A stretch of 64,000 bases of DNA from Phytoactinopolyspora alkaliphila (GCF_010550695.1 NZ_JAAGOB010000018.1:34195-98194); one strand, 5' to 3'. Shown: positions 50,591 through 59,718, counted from the first letter of the stretch. A program made the numbers and translations. The notes: generated by a model from the letters alone, not told the origin.

Positions 50591-51493
50591 CTACTCCCGG
50601 CCGAGTTCGACGGAGATCTTGTCGAGTTGCGCCAGCCGCTTGTCGAGCGGCGGGTGGCTGGCAAACAGCGACGCGATGTCGAGTTTTCCGGTGAGCGCCG
50701 GTACGAAGAAGAAGGCGTTGTACGGCTCCGCTGCGCGCAGATCCTTCGCCGGGATGCGTGCCATGTCTCCGGAGATTTTCGTCAGTGCGCTGGCCAATGC
50801 CGATGGCTGCCCGGTGAGGACGGCGCCGGCGCGGTCCGCGGCGAGCTCCCGGTACCGGGACAACAGCCTGGTGAGCAGGAAGCTGACGAAGTACACGACA
50901 GCAGCCACGACCATCACGACGAGCACCATCAAGGCGGCGTTGTTGTTGTTGCCGCGGCTGCGGGTCATCCCGCTCCACAAGAACATCCGGGTGATGAACC
51001 CCGCCAGCACACCCACCACGGAGGCGACCGTCATCACCAGGACGTCACGATGCGCGACGTGCGACAGCTCGTGCGACATCACGGCCTCGAGCTCGCGCTC
51101 GTCCAATCGTCGTCGGATGCCATCGGTCACGCACACCACCGCACGTTTCGGGCTGCGCCCAGCGGCGAAGGCGTTGGGCAGATCGGTGTGCGCCACGGCC
51201 ACCTTGGGTTTCGGCATGTCCGCCAACGCGCAGAGCCGATCCACCATGGCGTGCAGACCGGGATCCTCCTCCGGTGACACCTCGCGGGCACCCATCGCCG
51301 AAAGTGCCAGCTTGTCGGAGAAGTACCACTGCCCCCACAGCACGCCCAGACCAATGAGAATGCCGAGAATCCATGCTTCTGTGGCCAACGAGATGGCGGC
51401 GATCAGCACCACGTACAGAACCGCGAGCACCACCATGGTCAAGACCATGCGGAAAGTAAGCCCTCGGTCGGGTGCGAACCTGCTGCGTGCCAC
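50591..51493 (-). CDS. htpX: M48 membrane protease HtpX
   Basis: This 300-residue protein has hydrophobic segments at about residues 15-55 and 155-205, the zinc motif HELSHV (VMSHELSHVAHRDVL) and the third ligand in YRELAADRAGAVLTG. HtpX degrades damaged or misassembled membrane proteins. GTG 51493 has AGGAGGA seven bases upstream, so the shorter form is chosen over 51529. It lies in the envelope-stress operon between pspAA and pspAB. It is a second M48 protease in the window, unlike the longer one at 2919-4433. Confidence 0.92.
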   Translation of the reverse strand: MARSRFAPDRGLTFRMVLTMVVLAVLYVVLIAAISLATEAWILGILIGLGVLWGQWYFSDKLALSAMGAREVSPEEDPGLHAMVDRLCALADMPKPKVAVAHTDLPNAFAAGRSPKRAVVCVTDGIRRRLDERELEAVMSHELSHVAHRDVLVMTVASVVGVLAGFITRMFLWSGMTRSRGNNNNAALMVLVVMVVAAVVYFVSFLLTRLLSRYRELAADRAGAVLTGQPSALASALTKISGDMARIPAKDLRAAEPYNAFFFVPALTGKLDIASLFASHPPLDKRLAQLDKISVELGRE

Positions 51494-51641
51494 CGGCGTT
51501 CCTCCTGATCGGGCCCGATTAGCGCTCATCCTGTCACCACGGACGTGCTCGCTTGTATCAACGTCCCTGGATGCTGACGCGTTCCGCGCCGCGCTGCGCC
51601 GGAAGCGAACATCGGTTCCGGCGCAGCACCCTGTCTAGAGG

Positions 51642-51935
51642 TCAACGAGCCGGGGGCTCCAGCGGGATCAGGCCCTCTTCGGTCAGCAGTTCCCGAACCT
51701 CATCGATGTGCGCCTCGGCGTACGGCAGCACCAGATCGCTGTCGACCAGCTCGTCGTCCGCCAGCGGCGTGCCGACCTTGCGGACCTCGTCGAGCAGCGT
51801 GACCAGAGCAGCGCGGAACCGCTCGTCGTCGCCTGCCTCGATGGCCGCGCCGAGCTCGTCGTCGAGCTGGTTCAGCGTCGTGAAGTGCTCGTCGGCGATG
51901 CGAAGCTGGCCCTCGCCCATGATGCGTACGATCAC
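51642..51935 (-). CDS. PspA-associated protein PspAA
   Basis: This 97-residue small protein (MIVRIMGEGQLRIADEHFTTLNQLDDELGAAIEAGDDERFRAAL) is typical of the PspAA family encoded directly after pspA in actinobacteria and other phyla. It probably modulates PspA oligomers. It overlaps the pspA stop by ATGA and has GAGGAGGA-type Shine-Dalgarno sequence inside the pspA tail. A 148-base gap separates it from htpX, so htpX might also have its own promoter. Confidence 0.87.
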   Translation of the reverse strand: MIVRIMGEGQLRIADEHFTTLNQLDDELGAAIEAGDDERFRAALVTLLDEVRKVGTPLADDELVDSDLVLPYAEAHIDEVRELLTEEGLIPLEPPAR

Positions 51936-52723
51936 CGCTGCTCCTCCTCACGCTGAGCCTGCGCCTCGGCGGCCGGAGCCGCGCCGGCGTCTCCTTCGAG
52001 AGCCTTCGGCGCCTCGGAGGATCCTCCAGTGAGCTCCTGCTTCATGCGGGCGAGTTCGAGATCGACGTCTCCGCCCGCGGACAGCCGGTCGAGCTCGATG
52101 CTCAGGTTGTCCGAGGAGGTACCGGTGACGTCGTCCAGTGCGCCGGAGGCGAGAAGCTCGTCGATGGCGCCGGAACGAGCCTGCATCTGGGCCGTCTTGT
52201 CCTCGGCCCGCTGGATCGCCATGCCGACGTCGCCCATCTCCTCGGAGATGCCGCTGAAGGCCTCACCGATGCGGGTCTGCGCCTCGGCGGCGGTGTACGT
52301 CGCCTTGATCGTCTCCTTGCGGGTGCGGAAGGACTCGACCTTGGCCTGCAGCCGCTGCGCGGCGAGTGTGAGCTTCTCTTCCTCACCCTGCAGCGCCTCG
52401 TGCTGCACGCGCAGGTCGCTGACCTGCCCTTCCAAGCCGGAGCGACGGCTCAGCGCCTCCCGTGCCAGGTCCTCCCGCCCGAGGGACAGCGCCTTCTTGG
52501 CCTGGTCCTGGAGCTTGTTGGACTGCTGCTGGAGCTGAGTCATCTGGACTTCGATGCGCTTACGGCTGGTGGCGACGTCCGCCACACCGCGCCGCACCTT
52601 CTGAAGCATGTCGAGCTGCTTCTTGTACGAGTAATCGAGGGTCTCCCGGGGGTCCTCGGCGCGATCAAGCGCCTTATCGGCCTTGGCCCGGAAGATCATG
52701 GACATTCGCTGGAGGATCCCCAT
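51932..52723 (-). CDS. pspA: Phage shock protein A / IM30 family protein
   Basis: This 263-residue ESCRT-III-like protein has an amphipathic N-terminal helix (MGILQRMSMIFRAKADKALDR) and long coiled coils to about residue 215, followed by a Gly/Ala-rich acidic tail. It binds and stabilises stressed membranes from the cytoplasmic side. It heads the unit pspA-pspAA-htpX-pspAB. No dedicated anti-sigma or pspC-like gene is present, so the stress signal route is not visible; in other actinobacteria SigE/ClgR-type control is used. Confidence 0.94.
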   Translation of the reverse strand: MGILQRMSMIFRAKADKALDRAEDPRETLDYSYKKQLDMLQKVRRGVADVATSRKRIEVQMTQLQQQSNKLQDQAKKALSLGREDLAREALSRRSGLEGQVSDLRVQHEALQGEEEKLTLAAQRLQAKVESFRTRKETIKATYTAAEAQTRIGEAFSGISEEMGDVGMAIQRAEDKTAQMQARSGAIDELLASGALDDVTGTSSDNLSIELDRLSAGGDVDLELARMKQELTGGSSEAPKALEGDAGAAPAAEAQAQREEEQR

Positions 52724-52901
52724 GTGGCCAGGTAGCCCTTTCTCGAGCGGTGGTTCACGTCATGATGAAGCGTTCGCGTCCTACCCTACGGTGTCAAGGC
52801 CCTGGATGGCAGGGCAGGCTTCACAACCTGAGAATGCGTACCCGAAACGTTGTGGGCACCGGCGGATGGTCTACGGACAACGTCTAACTTACTCTGTAGG
52901 T

Positions 52902-53525
52902 GTGTTCCGCCGCCGATCCGACTCCGAAACCGCCGACGCGCACACTGACGCGTCCACCACGCCGACCGCCGACGCCAACGGACATACCGATGCCGATGGC
53001 CATGTTCAGCCTCCCCGCAAAGGGCGGCCGACCCCCAAACGCAGCGAAGCGGAGAAGGCTCGTAAAGAGCGCGTCAAGCCGCCGCTGAACCGCCGTGAGG
53101 CCATGCGCCGCGATCGCGAGCGCATCCGTGCCGAACGGGCCCGCGCCCGTACCGCGATGGCCTCCGGCGACGAGCGGTATCTCCTCAAGCGGGACCAGGG
53201 GCCGGAGCGCAAGTTCTTGCGCGACTACGTCGACGCTCGCCGCACGGTGGGCGAGTTCTTCCTGCCGATCATCATCGTGGTGTTGCTCGGCAATTTCATC
53301 CCCATACCCGCGGTCAACGTCTTCATGATGACCGTCTGGCTGGTGGTGATGCTGATGCTCTTCGTCGATATGGCCATCCTCAGCATTCGCATCAAGAAGG
53401 AGTTCCGCAAGCGGTTCCCTGATGACACCGGACGCGGCCACACGTTCTACGCCATCATGCGCGCCATGCAGATCCGACGGCTGCGCCTTCCCAAGCCCAC
53501 AGTCAAGCCTGGAGATCTGGTGTGA
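52902..53525 (+). CDS. DUF3043 membrane protein
   Basis: This 207-residue protein of family DUF3043 (actinobacterial, unknown function) has a polar N-terminus rich in Asp/Thr/Ala (residues 1-35) and a strongly basic stretch (KGRPTPKRSEAEKARKERVK, NRREAMRRDRERIRAER). Two hydrophobic segments (FFLPIIIVVLLGNFIPI, VFMMTVWLVVMLMLFVDMAIL) precede a basic C-terminal part. GTG 52902 lies just after TACTCT (52889-52894), which could give a leaderless message. It overlaps the GNAT gene by GTGA, so both are one unit, divergent from pspA. Confidence 0.85.
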   Translation: MFRRRSDSETADAHTDASTTPTADANGHTDADGHVQPPRKGRPTPKRSEAEKARKERVKPPLNRREAMRRDRERIRAERARARTAMASGDERYLLKRDQGPERKFLRDYVDARRTVGEFFLPIIIVVLLGNFIPIPAVNVFMMTVWLVVMLMLFVDMAILSIRIKKEFRKRFPDDTGRGHTFYAIMRAMQIRRLRLPKPTVKPGDLV

Positions 53526-54028
53526 CGGACATCTCGCTCGGCACGAGCGACGCCCCCGAGATCATGATCCGCGCGTTGCGGTACTCGGACCCCGTCGTGC
53601 GCGCGCTGGAGGACGAGCTTCAGCAGGAGTACATCGAACGGTACGGCGGTCAGGACAACAGCCCCGTCTCGCCCGACGAGTTCGGCCCGCCGGAGGGGCT
53701 GTTCCTGGTGGGCTTCGTCGGCAACGAACCAGTCGCCACCGGCGGCTTTCGCCGGCACGCCGACGGCGTCGCCGAGATCAAGCGGATGTACGTCGCGCAC
53801 GATCACCGGGGCGGCGGCCACGCTCGCCGGCTGCTGGCCGAACTGGAGACACGCGCCGCCGCGGCGGGATACCAGCGCATCGTGCTGGAGACCGGTGACC
53901 GGCAGCCGGAGGCCATCACCCTGTACGCCTCCAGCGGCTACTCCCCCGCCGATCCGTTCGGCTATCACGCCGAGGAAGAGCTCAGCCGGTTCTTCACCAA
54001 AGACATCTCCCTCACCGCGACCGCCTGA
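53522..54028 (+). CDS. GNAT family N-acetyltransferase
   Basis: This 168-residue acetyltransferase has the acetyl-CoA loop in EIKRMYVAHDHRGGGHARRLLAELE and ITLYASSGYSPADPFGYHAEEELSRFF near the C-terminus. The substrate is unknown. GTG 53522 overlaps the DUF3043 stop codon, indicating coupled translation; the pairing of these two genes may be functional or only positional. Confidence 0.85.
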   Translation: MTDISLGTSDAPEIMIRALRYSDPVVRALEDELQQEYIERYGGQDNSPVSPDEFGPPEGLFLVGFVGNEPVATGGFRRHADGVAEIKRMYVAHDHRGGGHARRLLAELETRAAAAGYQRIVLETGDRQPEAITLYASSGYSPADPFGYHAEEELSRFFTKDISLTATA

Positions 54029-54140
54029 GGGTCGGCCGCGCCGGCATCCGGCGAAGCTCAGGACGGCGGGCGAAGCGGCCCCGGTTGCTCGCCACGATCG
54101 CCCGGCGCCAGCGTCCGGGGGCTGCGGTAGCGTCGGAAAC

Positions 54141-55148
54141 ATGGAATTCCGCGCACTCGGCCGTTCCGGCCTCAAGATCAGCGAGATCACATACGGCAAT
54201 TGGATCACGCACGGCTCCCAGGTCGAGGAGGACGCCGCGCAAGCATGTGTGCGGGCTGCGCTCGATGCGGGCATCACCACGTTCGACACCGCGGACGTCT
54301 ACGCCGCTGGGCGGGCCGAGGAGGTCCTCGGCCGGGCGCTGGCCGGCCAGCGTCGCGAATCCGTGGAGATCTTCACCAAGGTGTTCTGGCCGTCCGGCGG
54401 CAGCGGGCCGAACGATCGCGGACTCAGCCGCAAACACATTCACGAGGGAGTCAACGCCTCCCTGCGCAGGCTCGGCACTGACTACGTCGACCTGTATCAG
54501 GCGCACCGATTCGACCACTCCACGCCGCTCGAGGAGACGATGGAGGCGTTCGCCGACGTCGTCCGCGCGGGCAAGGCCCTGTACATCGGCGTCTCGGAGT
54601 GGACCGCGGAGCAGATTCGCGCCGGTCACGCCCTGGCTCGTGAACTCCGGGTGCCGCTGATCTCCAACCAGCCGGAGTACTGGATGCTGTGGCGCGTCAT
54701 CGAGTCCGACGTCGTGCCGGCGTGCGAGGAAGCCGGGGTGTCGCAGATCGTCTGGTCGCCGATCGCGCAGGGCATGCTCACCGGCAAGTACCTGCCGGGG
54801 CAGGCGCCACCGGCCGGCTCCCGGGCCACCGACAACAACGGCGGAGCCGGGATTATCCGTCGGTGGCTGGACGACGACGACCTCCTCGAACGGGTACAAC
54901 GGCTGCGTCCCCTGGCCGAGCAGGCTGGGCTGACCCTGGCCCAGCTCGCCGTCGCCTGGGTGCTGCAGAACCCGAATGTCGCGGCTGCGATCATCGGAGC
55001 GTCACGACCCGAGCAAGTGGCGGAGAACGTCAAGGCGGCCGGGGTGACACTCGAACCCCACCTGATGAAGGCGATCGACGAGATCCTCGGCGACAAGGTG
55101 GAACGAGACCCGTCCGTCACGGCCACCCGCTCCCCCGTCTTCGACTGA
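54141..55148 (+). CDS. Aldo/keto reductase
   Basis: This 335-residue TIM-barrel NADPH-dependent reductase similar to the voltage-gated potassium channel beta-subunit group begins MEFRALGRSGLKISEITYGN, has catalytic residues in DTADVYAAGRAEEVLG (Asp, Tyr), a Lys in FTKVFWP and a His in QAHRFD, and the cofactor region IIGASRPEQVAENVKA. The substrate is unknown. ATG 54141 gives the family start; 112 bases separate it from the GNAT gene. Confidence 0.9.
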   Translation: MEFRALGRSGLKISEITYGNWITHGSQVEEDAAQACVRAALDAGITTFDTADVYAAGRAEEVLGRALAGQRRESVEIFTKVFWPSGGSGPNDRGLSRKHIHEGVNASLRRLGTDYVDLYQAHRFDHSTPLEETMEAFADVVRAGKALYIGVSEWTAEQIRAGHALARELRVPLISNQPEYWMLWRVIESDVVPACEEAGVSQIVWSPIAQGMLTGKYLPGQAPPAGSRATDNNGGAGIIRRWLDDDDLLERVQRLRPLAEQAGLTLAQLAVAWVLQNPNVAAAIIGASRPEQVAENVKAAGVTLEPHLMKAIDEILGDKVERDPSVTATRSPVFD

Positions 55149-55184
55149 CGCGTCCGCTGACGAGGGGGCGGCTCGGCATCCGGA

Positions 55185-57287
55185 TTAGCGGCGGGAGCCG
55201 CCCCCGCGCCGCCCTCCACCCGAGCTGCGTCGCGACGATCCTCCGCGCGACGAGCTGCGCCGCGACGAGCTACTGCGCGACGACGAGCCGCGGCTGCCGC
55301 CGAACGACGAGCGGCGGGTGGTTCCACTGCTCCAGGAGGACCGGCGCGACGAGCTGGATCCCCAGACGGCCGCGGTGGCGCCGGCCGCACGCCGCTGCCG
55401 GGCGAGCTCAGCGTCCCGGCGGCGCTGTTCCTCACGCCGCCGCGCCTTCTCCTCCTCGGAGGTAGCCGCGTTCACCTGGTTCTCGATCGCGGCCAGCTCG
55501 TCGTTCAGGGCGATCCAGTCCGGGTGGGAGCCGGTGAGGTCCACGTCGCTCAGCCTGGCCTCGGCGGCCGACGCCTCGCTGCGCACGCTTTGCGGCGCGG
55601 CGGAACCGAGCTGTGTCACCAGGCTCCTCAACGCGGCCACCCGGGCGCTGACGGACGCGTGCCGCTCAGGTACGGACTCACTCAGCCGTCGCGCATGCTT
55701 CAGCCGCTCCGTCACTTCGCCCAGTGCCGCGCGGGCGAGACCCTGGGCTGCCTCCGCGTCGTTCAACCGACATTCGGCACCGCCCAGGTCCCGGCGCTGC
55801 ACCAGCCCGTTCGCCTCGTCCAGCAGGCCGGCGGCGGAACCGATCTCCTCCCGGCCGTGTTCGACCTTGCCGTCGATCGGGACGCTGATGCTCTCGGCGA
55901 ACTCCGTCCGCAACGCGGCCTCGGCGTCGGCTGCCGGCCCTTCGAGGGCCTCGATCTCTGCCTGCTCGCGGTTCAGCGCCGCCAGCCGTTCGGCGAGATC
56001 CGCCTCACGCTGGGCGAGCCGGCCGAGCGCCTCGCGGGACGCCTCCAGATCCGAGATCAGCGAGGAGAGCTTCTCATCCGTGGCGATCAGGCGTTTCTCG
56101 TCAAGCAGGCGGTGGATCTCCCGCACCCGCTCGTCGTACACGTCGAGGACAGCGGCGTCGTCGGTCACCACGTACCCGGCGGCATTGCCCGTGGCAGCGG
56201 CTTCCCGCACGTCTGCGGCAAGCTCGTCGGCACGGGCCAGGCGATCGGCCGCCTCGCCGTCGACGGCGACAACCGCGGCGATCCGGGCCTCTTCCTCCGC
56301 GAGCCGTGGAAGGAGGCCGCGTACCTTCGTCTCCAGCCGTTCCCAAGCCTGAACATCGGTCTCCAGCGCCGCGAGACTGCGCTGAGAGAGCAGCTGATCG
56401 CGATCAGCGCTGAGTTCGGAGCGCTGATAGATCATCTGGTCGGCCGAGTCCAGCATCTCCTCGGAATCTCCCAGCGCGACCTCGATCTCCTCAGCCGCGA
56501 CCGCGCTCTTCGCCAGTTCGATGTCTCGCCGCAGCGACTCGGTCACCGGGTCCAGCTTCAGAGTCAGCTCGTCCAACTGGGACGTCGTCCGGGTGAACCG
56601 GGCGGCCAGTTCCTGACGCCGCCGGCGACGACGCCACGCCACGGTCCCGCCCACCAGCCCCACGCCCGCGACGCCCACCACCCCGGCAACAGCGCCGCCG
56701 TTGCCCGGCGGAGGGTCGATGACGTCACGGATCTCCGCCAGGCCGCCGGTAATGCCCCGTTCCCACTCCCCGACGTTCAGCGCCGGGTTGATGACGTCGG
56801 CCTGAATGTCACGCCACTCGTCGTCCAGGGCGGACGGCGCCTGGTCGCCGTAGAAGACCACGGTCTCGCCGGTGTCCTGCGCGGTGTCCGTGGTGAAGGC
56901 GAGCACCACGAGGTTGTCCCGGAAGCCCCCGGAGGTGTTCTGCCACGAGCCGCATGCCTGCTCCTCGGCGTCCACCCAGCTTTCCAGGTGCGGGGCCTGC
57001 TCCTGCGTGAGCACCCGGACGCGCACTTCGAAGGCGAGCGCGCTGCGGAAGTCTCGTGCCGCTGTCTCGATCGCCGCCGACTCGTCCGCGGACAGCACAC
57101 CCGCGTGGTCGACTAGCACCACGTCACAGGACTGGCCGGAGGGCGCCAAGGTCGTCGCCCAGGACGGCGTGGCGACGGCCGGTGCGGACCATGCCGCCGG
57201 GCCCGCCAGCGCCAGGACCACGCCCACGGCGTATACGGAGAGGGCGGATCCGCTCCGCCGGGCACCAGTGAACACGCCGATCATCAT
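55185..57287 (-). CDS. TPM-domain (DUF477) membrane protein with long coiled coil and Ser/Arg/Gly tail
   Basis: This 700-residue exported membrane protein has a signal peptide (about residues 1-40), a TPM domain at about 55-190 (CDVVLVDHAGVLSADESAAIETAARDF, NLVVLAFTTDTAQDTGETVVFYG), a membrane helix near 198-218 with a basic stop (WRRRRRR), and about 400 residues of coiled coil. It ends in a tail of about 55 residues made mostly of Ser, Arg and Gly. TPM domains have been linked to phosphatase activity and photosystem repair in plants; the role in actinobacteria is unknown. The TPM domain should be outside and the coiled coil inside. It begins one base after the end of the 73-residue gene upstream, so the two are co-transcribed. 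Confidence 0.84.
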   Translation of the reverse strand: MMIGVFTGARRSGSALSVYAVGVVLALAGPAAWSAPAVATPSWATTLAPSGQSCDVVLVDHAGVLSADESAAIETAARDFRSALAFEVRVRVLTQEQAPHLESWVDAEEQACGSWQNTSGGFRDNLVVLAFTTDTAQDTGETVVFYGDQAPSALDDEWRDIQADVINPALNVGEWERGITGGLAEIRDVIDPPPGNGGAVAGVVGVAGVGLVGGTVAWRRRRRRQELAARFTRTTSQLDELTLKLDPVTESLRRDIELAKSAVAAEEIEVALGDSEEMLDSADQMIYQRSELSADRDQLLSQRSLAALETDVQAWERLETKVRGLLPRLAEEEARIAAVVAVDGEAADRLARADELAADVREAAATGNAAGYVVTDDAAVLDVYDERVREIHRLLDEKRLIATDEKLSSLISDLEASREALGRLAQREADLAERLAALNREQAEIEALEGPAADAEAALRTEFAESISVPIDGKVEHGREEIGSAAGLLDEANGLVQRRDLGGAECRLNDAEAAQGLARAALGEVTERLKHARRLSESVPERHASVSARVAALRSLVTQLGSAAPQSVRSEASAAEARLSDVDLTGSHPDWIALNDELAAIENQVNAATSEEEKARRREEQRRRDAELARQRRAAGATAAVWGSSSSRRSSWSSGTTRRSSFGGSRGSSSRSSSSRRSSSRGGSSRRSSGGGRRGGGSRR

Positions 57288-57288
57288 C

Positions 57289-57510
57289 TCACTCAGGCGG
57301 CTCGAGACTCATCGGGCCGTAGACCTCGCGTCCGTCCTCGTACAGAGTCACTGAATGCACTCCGGACTCCGACAGCTGCCGCCAATGCTCCCCGATCCAG
57401 CTCTCCGCGTCTGACTGGGTGGGGAACTCCACCGTGCTTCCCGCGTCGGCGCCGTCCTCGTCCTTCATCAGCTCACCACCGGCATCGATGAACCGCCAGC
57501 TCCACGCCAT
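57289..57510 (-). CDS. Small conserved hypothetical protein
   Basis: This 73-residue protein (MAWSWRFIDAGGELM, EFPTQSDAESWIGEHWRQLSESGVHSVTLYEDGREVYGPMSLEP) matches a short family that is widespread in actinobacteria and has no known function; Trp and acidic residues dominate. ATG 57510 follows GGAGGAG seven bases upstream, which is far better than the start at 57552. It overlaps no gene but ends two bases before the TPM protein start. Confidence 0.8.
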   Translation of the reverse strand: MAWSWRFIDAGGELMKDEDGADAGSTVEFPTQSDAESWIGEHWRQLSESGVHSVTLYEDGREVYGPMSLEPPE

Positions 57511-57604
57511 CGCAATCTCCTCCAGGCTCGTCGACACCACTGAGGTTCTCATACCGCCGTTTTGACCCGGTCACAAGCGCGTGGGACAGTGAGAACACCT
57601 CTAT

Positions 57605-57740
57605 GTACCGGTTGGGGGAAGTCGGTCGGATACCGACGCTGACCCGCAGCCGTAGGCCGCGCACGCGGTGGTCCTGCTCGCATGTCGCAGGAGTCGCCCC
57701 GTGTCCATCATCGCGGTGAGCCGGAACGCCGGACCGGTAC
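57605..57740 (+). ncRNA. Cobalamin riboswitch
   Basis: The pairing GTACCGGT (57605-57612) with ACCGGTAC (57733-57740) makes an eight-base P1. Between them lie GGGGGAAGTCGGT, the B12-box region ACGCTGACCCGCAGCCGTAGG (57636-57656) and GTGAGCCGGAACGCCGG (57717 onward), in the order of the cobalamin riboswitch core. It precedes the ECF vitamin transporter unit by about 140 bases. Ligand binding should lower expression of these genes. The aptamer is recognisable by eye; no RNA folding could be run. Confidence 0.85.
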
Positions 57741-57826
57741 GAGCGGCTTCACGTCCCGTCGAGGTCTGCGGGACGAGGCACAGGACACGACGGTGATAGC
57801 CGACCGCACAGCGGCCGGAGGGCGTC

Positions 57827-57857
57827 GAGCGGTCCGGTCCTCGTTCCCGGACCGCTC
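57827..57857 (+). promoter_or_regulatory. Hairpin between riboswitch and first transporter gene (possible expression platform)
   Basis: GAGCGGTCCGG (57827-57837) and CCGGACCGCTC (57847-57857) form an 11-base perfect stem with a nine-base loop. It ends 20 bases before the ATG at 57878 and close to the AAAGG ribosome-binding site (57861-57865). It could be a terminator or a structure that blocks translation when the aptamer is bound. No T-run follows, so translational control is slightly favoured. Confidence 0.55.
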
Positions 57858-57877
57858 ATGAAAGGTTCGCGACACCG

Positions 57878-58600
57878 ATGCGTTCGCTGCGCCGCATGGC
57901 TTTGGCCGTCCTGGCCGCCGTCCTCCTCCCCGTTGCCGTCGCCGGCACCGCGGAGGCGGACTCTTATCGATTCTGGGGCTACTACCAGTGGGCGGACGGC
58001 GAGTGGGCGTTCGCACCCACCGGGCCCGCCGACACCACGCCCGAGGACGGAGCCATCGAGGGCTGGCGGTTCGCGGTGGGCGGCGAGTCGGCGACCCGGT
58101 TCCCCCGTACCGGTGACGTCTTCGAGGAGATCTGCGGTGGCGCCGCCGCGGAGGACTCCGAGAAGCGCGTCGCCGTCGTCATCGACTACGGCACACCCGA
58201 GGACGCGCCCGAGGGCGACGAGCCGCCCGCTCCTCGCGGGGAATGCGCCGTAGTCGCCGACGACGCCTCCGGCTCGGATGTGCTCGCCGCCGTGGCGCAG
58301 GCCCGCTTCGGCGACGGCGGGCTGATGTGCGGTATCGACGGATACCCCAGCTCGGACTGCGGCGGACCGGTGGACGGCCCGGCGCCCACCGACGACGAGA
58401 CGGCCGTCGAGCTGGTCCTGCCGAGCGACGGCGAGACCTCCGATGACCCAACGGACGACGCCGAGGCCACAGACCCGGCGAATGCCGCGGACGCCGATGA
58501 CGACGGCGGCTCGCAGCTCGCCCTCGGCATCGCCGCCGCGGCCGTGGTGCTGATCGGGATCGCGGCGGTGTGGCGGATGCGCCGTTCCCCAGGCACGTGA
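57878..58600 (+). CDS. SCO2322 family surface protein linked to an ECF transporter
   Basis: This 240-residue exported protein has a signal peptide (residues 1-27), a conserved domain starting SYRFWGYYQWADGEWAFAPTG with several aromatics and two cysteine-containing segments (EEICGG, LMCGIDGYPSSDCGGP), a Thr/Asp-rich linker (DETAVELVLPSDGETSDDPT), and a C-terminal membrane anchor (LALGIAAAAVVLIGIAAVW). SCO2322-family proteins accompany ECF transporters in streptomycetes; a role in capturing corrinoid at the cell surface is plausible but unproven. It is the first gene after the cobalamin riboswitch and overlaps the EcfT gene by GTGA. Confidence 0.84.
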   Translation: MRSLRRMALAVLAAVLLPVAVAGTAEADSYRFWGYYQWADGEWAFAPTGPADTTPEDGAIEGWRFAVGGESATRFPRTGDVFEEICGGAAAEDSEKRVAVVIDYGTPEDAPEGDEPPAPRGECAVVADDASGSDVLAAVAQARFGDGGLMCGIDGYPSSDCGGPVDGPAPTDDETAVELVLPSDGETSDDPTDDAEATDPANAADADDDGGSQLALGIAAAAVVLIGIAAVWRMRRSPGT

Positions 58601-59718
58601 TCCTCGTCAGGGCCGGTCGGTGGGGGCAGCTACGGCTTCCCCGGGCATTGCACGCAGGGGCGTGGTGGCTGTGGGCGCTCGGCCTGGCGGCAGCGGCCAG
58701 CCGCACCACCAATCCCGTGCTGCTCGCGCTGCTGATCGCCGTGGCCGGATACGTGGTGGCGGCCCGCCGGGGGTCCGAGCCCTGGAGCCGTTCATTCGTC
58801 GTCTTCCTCAAGCTCGGTCTGCTCATCATCGTGATCCGAGTGCTCTTCCAGGTCCTGTTCACCTCGCCGCCGGGCGGCGCCACGTTGCTGTTCCGGCTGC
58901 CTGAGCTGACGCTGCCGGGATGGGCCGCCGGCTTGAAGCTGGGCGGACCGGTCACACTGGAAGCGGCGACCCTCGCCTTCTACGACGGCATGCGCCTGGC
59001 GACCGTCCTGGCGTGCATCGGCGCCGCCAACGCGCTGGCTGACGCCCGGCGCCTGCTGCGTTCGGTACCCGGGGCGCTCTACGAGGCCGGCGTGGCCGTC
59101 GTCGTCGCGATGACCTTCGCGCCCCGGCTGGTCGAGGACGCGGGCCGGGTCCGGCGCGCGCATCGGCTGCGGGGACGGCGAGTGCGCGGAGTGCGGGCCG
59201 TGGGCCGGATCGGGATGCCGGTCCTGGAGGGCTCCCTGGAGCGCTCACTCGAGCTCGCGGCGGCGATGGACTCGCGTGGGTTCGGCCGCGCCGCCGCCGT
59301 CGATCCCCGCCTGCGGCGCTCGTCCGGCGGGCTGGTCCTGCTCGGCCTGGTCGGGGTGTGTATCGGGCTGTACGGGCTGCTCGACGGCGGAGCACCCGGC
59401 GCGGTCGCCACGGGTGCGCTGGTGGCCGGGCTGGCGTTGGCTGTCGCCGGGCTGGTGCTCGGCAACCGTGGCTCACGGCGCACCCGCTACCGGCCGGATC
59501 CGTGGCGGCTGCCGGAATGGCTGGTGGTCGCTTCCGGCGCGGCTGCCGCGGCGGCGTTCGCCACGGCATCCGCGCAGGCACGTCCCGGCATGAATCTGAT
59601 GGTGGTCCCGCTGCTGGTGCCCGCGATACCGCTCTTGGCGGTCGCCGGCGCTCTAGCCGGACTCCTGCCAGCATGGGCGGCTCCACGGCCACGATCCGCG
59701 ACGGAGGCCGCAGCATGA
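58597..59718 (+). CDS. ECF transporter transmembrane (T) component
   Basis: This 373-residue polytopic protein (about eight hydrophobic segments) of the EcfT family has coupling motifs including AMDSRGFGR (about residues 227-235) and RRAHRLRGRR. It links the S component to the ATPase. Overlaps with both neighbours are GTGA and ATGA, indicating stoichiometric coupled translation. Longer than typical EcfT by about 100 residues because of additional C-terminal helices. Confidence 0.87.
   Translation: MILVRAGRWGQLRLPRALHAGAWWLWALGLAAAASRTTNPVLLALLIAVAGYVVAARRGSEPWSRSFVVFLKLGLLIIVIRVLFQVLFTSPPGGATLLFRLPELTLPGWAAGLKLGGPVTLEAATLAFYDGMRLATVLACIGAANALADARRLLRSVPGALYEAGVAVVVAMTFAPRLVEDAGRVRRAHRLRGRRVRGVRAVGRIGMPVLEGSLERSLELAAAMDSRGFGRAAAVDPRLRRSSGGLVLLGLVGVCIGLYGLLDGGAPGAVATGALVAGLALAVAGLVLGNRGSRRTRYRPDPWRLPEWLVVASGAAAAAAFATASAQARPGMNLMVVPLLVPAIPLLAVAGALAGLLPAWAAPRPRSATEAAA

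Noticed and set aside
55524..57116. Plus-strand frame of 530 codons opposite the TPM gene
   Set aside because: No domain recognised; the minus strand has a signal peptide, TPM domain and coiled coil.
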